Source of the DNA: an uncultured Collinsella sp. | Lineage (GTDB): Bacteria; Actinomycetota; Coriobacteriia; Coriobacteriales; Coriobacteriaceae | DNA: 6,748 nucleotides | Reading direction: 5' to 3' | NCBI GenBank assembly: GCA_938045085.1 | Contig: CALINZ010000220.1 | Span: 1 to 6,748, forward strand | Shown: one piece after another, positions 5,151 to 6,748 of the stretch | Numbering within the stretch: position 1 is the stretch's first letter | How the letters are laid out: each line of letters opens with the position of its first letter | Made by a program: the position numbers and the translations under genes | Notes under the pieces: model-generated | The model's input: the letters and a program-made list of their open reading frames with translations, nothing else | Told to the model about the DNA's origin: nothing | Databases searched by the model: none

Positions 5151-5957
5151 CTACTCCTCCTCGAGGGCAGCGATGACCTCGTCGGTCATGTCCATGGTGC
5201 TGTAAACATCCTGGACGTCGTCGAGCTCCTCAAGACGGTCGATGAGGCGCTGGACCTTCTTGGCGTCGGCGCCGGAGACCTCGGTCGGGGTAGTCGGGAC
5301 CATGGTGGTCTCGGAACCCTTGACCTGGACGCCCTGCTCCTCGAGCGCCTTGGAGACAGCCATGACCTCGTTGGCAGTAGTCCAGACGATCCACTCCTCG
5401 CCGGCGTCCTCGTAGTCCTCGCCACCGGCCTCGGCGATGGCCATCATGAACTCATCCTCGTCACCGGCAGCACCGTTGGCGATCATGGTCTCCTTCTTGG
5501 CGTTCTCGTCCAGGATCTCCTTGGCGACGACGATCTGGCCCTTGCGCTCAAACTGGAAGGCGACGGAGCCGGAGGTGCCCAGGTTGCCGCCAGCGTGGGA
5601 GAAGGCGGAACGGACATCGGCGGCGGTGCGGTTGCGGTTATCGGTCAGGCAGTCGACGTAGACGGCGACACCGGCGGGACCGTAGCCCTCGTACACGATG
5701 TTCTCGTAGACGGCGGCGTCGGCACCCGAACCGAAGGCCTTGTCGATAGCGGACTTGATCTTGTCCTTGGGCATGGACTGAGCCTTGGCCTTGGCAACGG
5801 CAGCGGCGAGGCTGGCGTTGTTCTCGGGCAGCGGGTCACCGCCGAGACGGGCAGCAACGGTGATGTTGCGGCTCAGCTTGGAGAAGAGGGCGGAACGCTT
5901 GGCGTCCTGCGCGCCCTTACGATGCTTGGTTGTGGCCCACTTAGAGTGTCCGGACAT
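5151..5957 (-). CDS. yebC: YebC/PmpR (TACO1) family protein
   Basis: The 268-residue protein begins with the family signature MSGHSKWATTKHRKGAQDAK and continues with AARLGG (36-41), SMPKDKIKSAID (61-72), YEGYGPAGVAVYVDCLTDNR (89-108) and GGNLGTSGSVAFQFERKG (123-140), covering all three YebC domains. The family was first described as transcriptional regulators (PmpR). More recent work on bacterial YebC and mitochondrial TACO1 points to a ribosome-associated role in relieving stalls at proline-rich stretches. It acts in the cytoplasm. Most members have about 240-250 residues; the extra length here seems to be an acidic insertion around 150-185. The ATG at 5955-5957 has AGGAG 6 bases ahead (5964-5968). 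It appears to be monocistronic: a -10-like TATATT lies upstream, a clear terminator downstream. It is not next to ruvC, its frequent neighbour elsewhere. Strongly C/G-ending codons suit a highly expressed gene. Confidence 0.97.
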   Translation of the reverse strand: MSGHSKWATTKHRKGAQDAKRSALFSKLSRNITVAARLGGDPLPENNASLAAAVAKAKAQSMPKDKIKSAIDKAFGSGADAAVYENIVYEGYGPAGVAVYVDCLTDNRNRTAADVRSAFSHAGGNLGTSGSVAFQFERKGQIVVAKEILDENAKKETMIANGAAGDEDEFMMAIAEAGGEDYEDAGEEWIVWTTANEVMAVSKALEEQGVQVKGSETTMVPTTPTEVSGADAKKVQRLIDRLEELDDVQDVYSTMDMTDEVIAALEEE

Positions 5958-6006
5958 ACGTGTCTCCTATCGGTTTCGACCTAAAGCCCAGCGCAGATGC
6001 TCGGGC

Positions 6007-6012
6007 AATATA
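6007..6012 (-). promoter_or_regulatory. Possible -10 box for yebC
   Basis: Minus-strand TATATT lies about 50 bases before the yebC ATG, inside an AT-rich patch (about 6007-6034) in otherwise GC-rich sequence. No convincing -35 hexamer is found at a 16-18 base spacer, so only the -10 is proposed. The upstream gene ends at 6123 with a hairpin, which supports a separate promoter in this gap. Confidence 0.4.
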
Positions 6013-6088
6013 AACAAACGTCGTTATGATATACCTACTGGCCTGCGAGATAAACCCCAAAATGAAGGCGTCGTGATGATGCAGCCCC

Positions 6089-6121
6089 TTGGTGCAAAGT
6101 AACCTGTCCCCTTTGCACCAA
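6089..6121 (-). repeat. REP-like palindromic element, copy 2 (GGGACAGGTT core), possible terminator
   Basis: Perfect 11-bp arms TTGGTGCAAAG (6089-6099) and CTTTGCACCAA (6111-6121) enclose an 11-base loop, TAACCTGTCCC on the plus strand (GGGACAGGTTA on the minus strand). It begins one base past the TAA of the gene ending at 6123. The loop core is identical to that of copy 1 at 3482-3491. There is no T-tract on the minus-strand exit side (GGGGCTGC), so classical intrinsic termination is unlikely, though mRNA 3'-end protection is possible. Confidence 0.65.
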
Positions 6122-6122
6122 A

Positions 6123-6748
6123 TTAGGACCAGAGGAGGTCGCTGCGGGTGATGGTGGCGCCGATGGCAAAGGGCATGCAGGCGATGACCGGATACAGGTA
6201 GCGCATGTAGGTCGAGCCATTGCAGGGACCGATCAGGCACACGGCGAGCACGCCCAGCAGCGGCACCCAAATGGCCAGCCCGCGCCACGAATGACGACGT
6301 AGCAGATAGACCACCACGGCGATCGTGATCCACACATAGGTGGCCGAGCTCATGGTGAGCGAGATAAACGGGACGCGTTGTACTGCCACGCGATACAGGT
6401 TGATCAGGTGGTCGCACCAGCGCACGACCTTGCTATCGACCGGATGGAAGTCAAAGTACTTGAGGTTATCGGGCTTCGCCATGATCTCGGCACTGCGCGC
6501 CGTGCTGTAGACCCACGCATCGCGGGCACTCGGATAAAAGTAGCCGTAGTAGTTATTGATGAGCGCCGAGATATAGCACTCGTGATCCTTTTTGAACATC
6601 TGGGCCCACACCTCAAAATAGGCCTTGATGTCCTCCTGCGAGGCGTACTCGTTAAAGCAATTTTTGACGGCGTCCGACTTATCCGGGTTGTAACGGCGCC
6701 CCAGATTCTCGTACTTGAGCACACGGTCGATCACGGCACGCTCTTCGT
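6123..6748 (-). CDS. Multi-pass membrane protein, C-terminal part, cut by window edge (DUF6020-like)
   Basis: The frame runs open through the right edge to the TAA at 6123-6125; 207 residues are visible, starting EERAVIDRVLKYENLG. An internal GTG at 6734 is not the start. The first half is a soluble, Tyr/Trp-rich stretch (AQMFKKDHECYISALINNYYG, here given across its core) that would lie outside the membrane. At least three hydrophobic segments follow (SATYVWITIAVVVYLL; LAIWVPLLGVLAVCLIGP; YLYPVIACMPFAIGATI). The late motif CNGSTYMRYLYPVIACMPF resembles the closing segment of large GT-C-like or DUF6020 membrane proteins of Actinomycetota and Firmicutes, which are suspected of cell-surface glycan work. 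That assignment is by eye and tentative, because the catalytic N-terminal part is missing. The gene is followed one base after its stop by a REP-like hairpin. Confidence 0.75.
   Translation of the reverse strand, partial: EERAVIDRVLKYENLGRRYNPDKSDAVKNCFNEYASQEDIKAYFEVWAQMFKKDHECYISALINNYYGYFYPSARDAWVYSTARSAEIMAKPDNLKYFDFHPVDSKVVRWCDHLINLYRVAVQRVPFISLTMSSATYVWITIAVVVYLLRRHSWRGLAIWVPLLGVLAVCLIGPCNGSTYMRYLYPVIACMPFAIGATITRSDLLWS

Noticed and set aside
838..5957. A functional link between YebC (relief of proline-rich stalls) and the Pro-Glu repeat tail of the zinc-ribbon protein.
   Set aside because: The tail alternates Pro with Glu or Ala and has no runs of consecutive prolines, and the genes are in separate transcription units. 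The idea has no support in the sequence.
5142..5984. Open frame of 280 codons on the plus strand opposite yebC.
   Set aside because: It is a Gly/Leu/Val/Asp-rich antisense shadow; the minus strand encodes an unmistakable YebC protein.

Overview
The window looks like chromosomal DNA from a GC-rich, gut-associated member of the Coriobacteriia (Actinomycetota), with Collinsella or a close relative the best guess. This is inferred from the high GC content, strong GC-ending codon use, purine-rich Shine-Dalgarno sites (AGGAG, GGAGG, AAGGAGG) and the gene families present. No rRNA or other taxonomic marker is in view. I see no transposase gene, CRISPR array, phage gene or tRNA gene.

Layout. A plus-strand gene cut by the left edge (2..715) is the C-terminal half of an M20-family amidohydrolase. 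It converges on a run of minus-strand genes across a strong hairpin at 751..788. Read in their own direction, from right to left, the minus-strand genes are: the C-terminal part of a multi-pass membrane protein cut by the right edge (6748..6123); yebC (5957..5151); a three-gene envelope-stress cluster of an AmaP-like anchor (4984..4439), a DUF2273 small membrane protein (4446..4069) and an Asp23/Gls24 protein (4024..3503); a YitT-family membrane protein (3294..2272); and a zinc-ribbon plus DUF4013 membrane protein with a Pro-Glu repeat tail (2121..838). Every gap between genes is shorter than about 210 bases.

How the parts fit. The amaP-DUF2273-asp23 order is the known Asp23 locus order of Gram-positive bacteria, where AmaP recruits Asp23 to the membrane. 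The first two genes overlap by 8 bases and the third follows after 44 bases, so they are almost certainly one operon. Its probable -10 box (TATAAT) lies inside the T-tract of the yebC terminator. The other genes appear to be separate units whose grouping does not suggest a single pathway.

The most interesting non-coding signal is a pair of small palindromic elements (3474..3498 and 6089..6121). They share the loop core GGGACAGGTT (minus strand) but have different, self-complementary arms, and each sits directly behind a minus-strand stop codon. They look like members of a dispersed REP-like family. I found no clear evidence of a wholly new multi-gene system. The less ordinary protein features are the zinc-ribbon/DUF4013/PEP-repeat architecture, the acidic N-terminal tail of the Asp23 homologue, and the duplicated basic helix at the end of the amidohydrolase.
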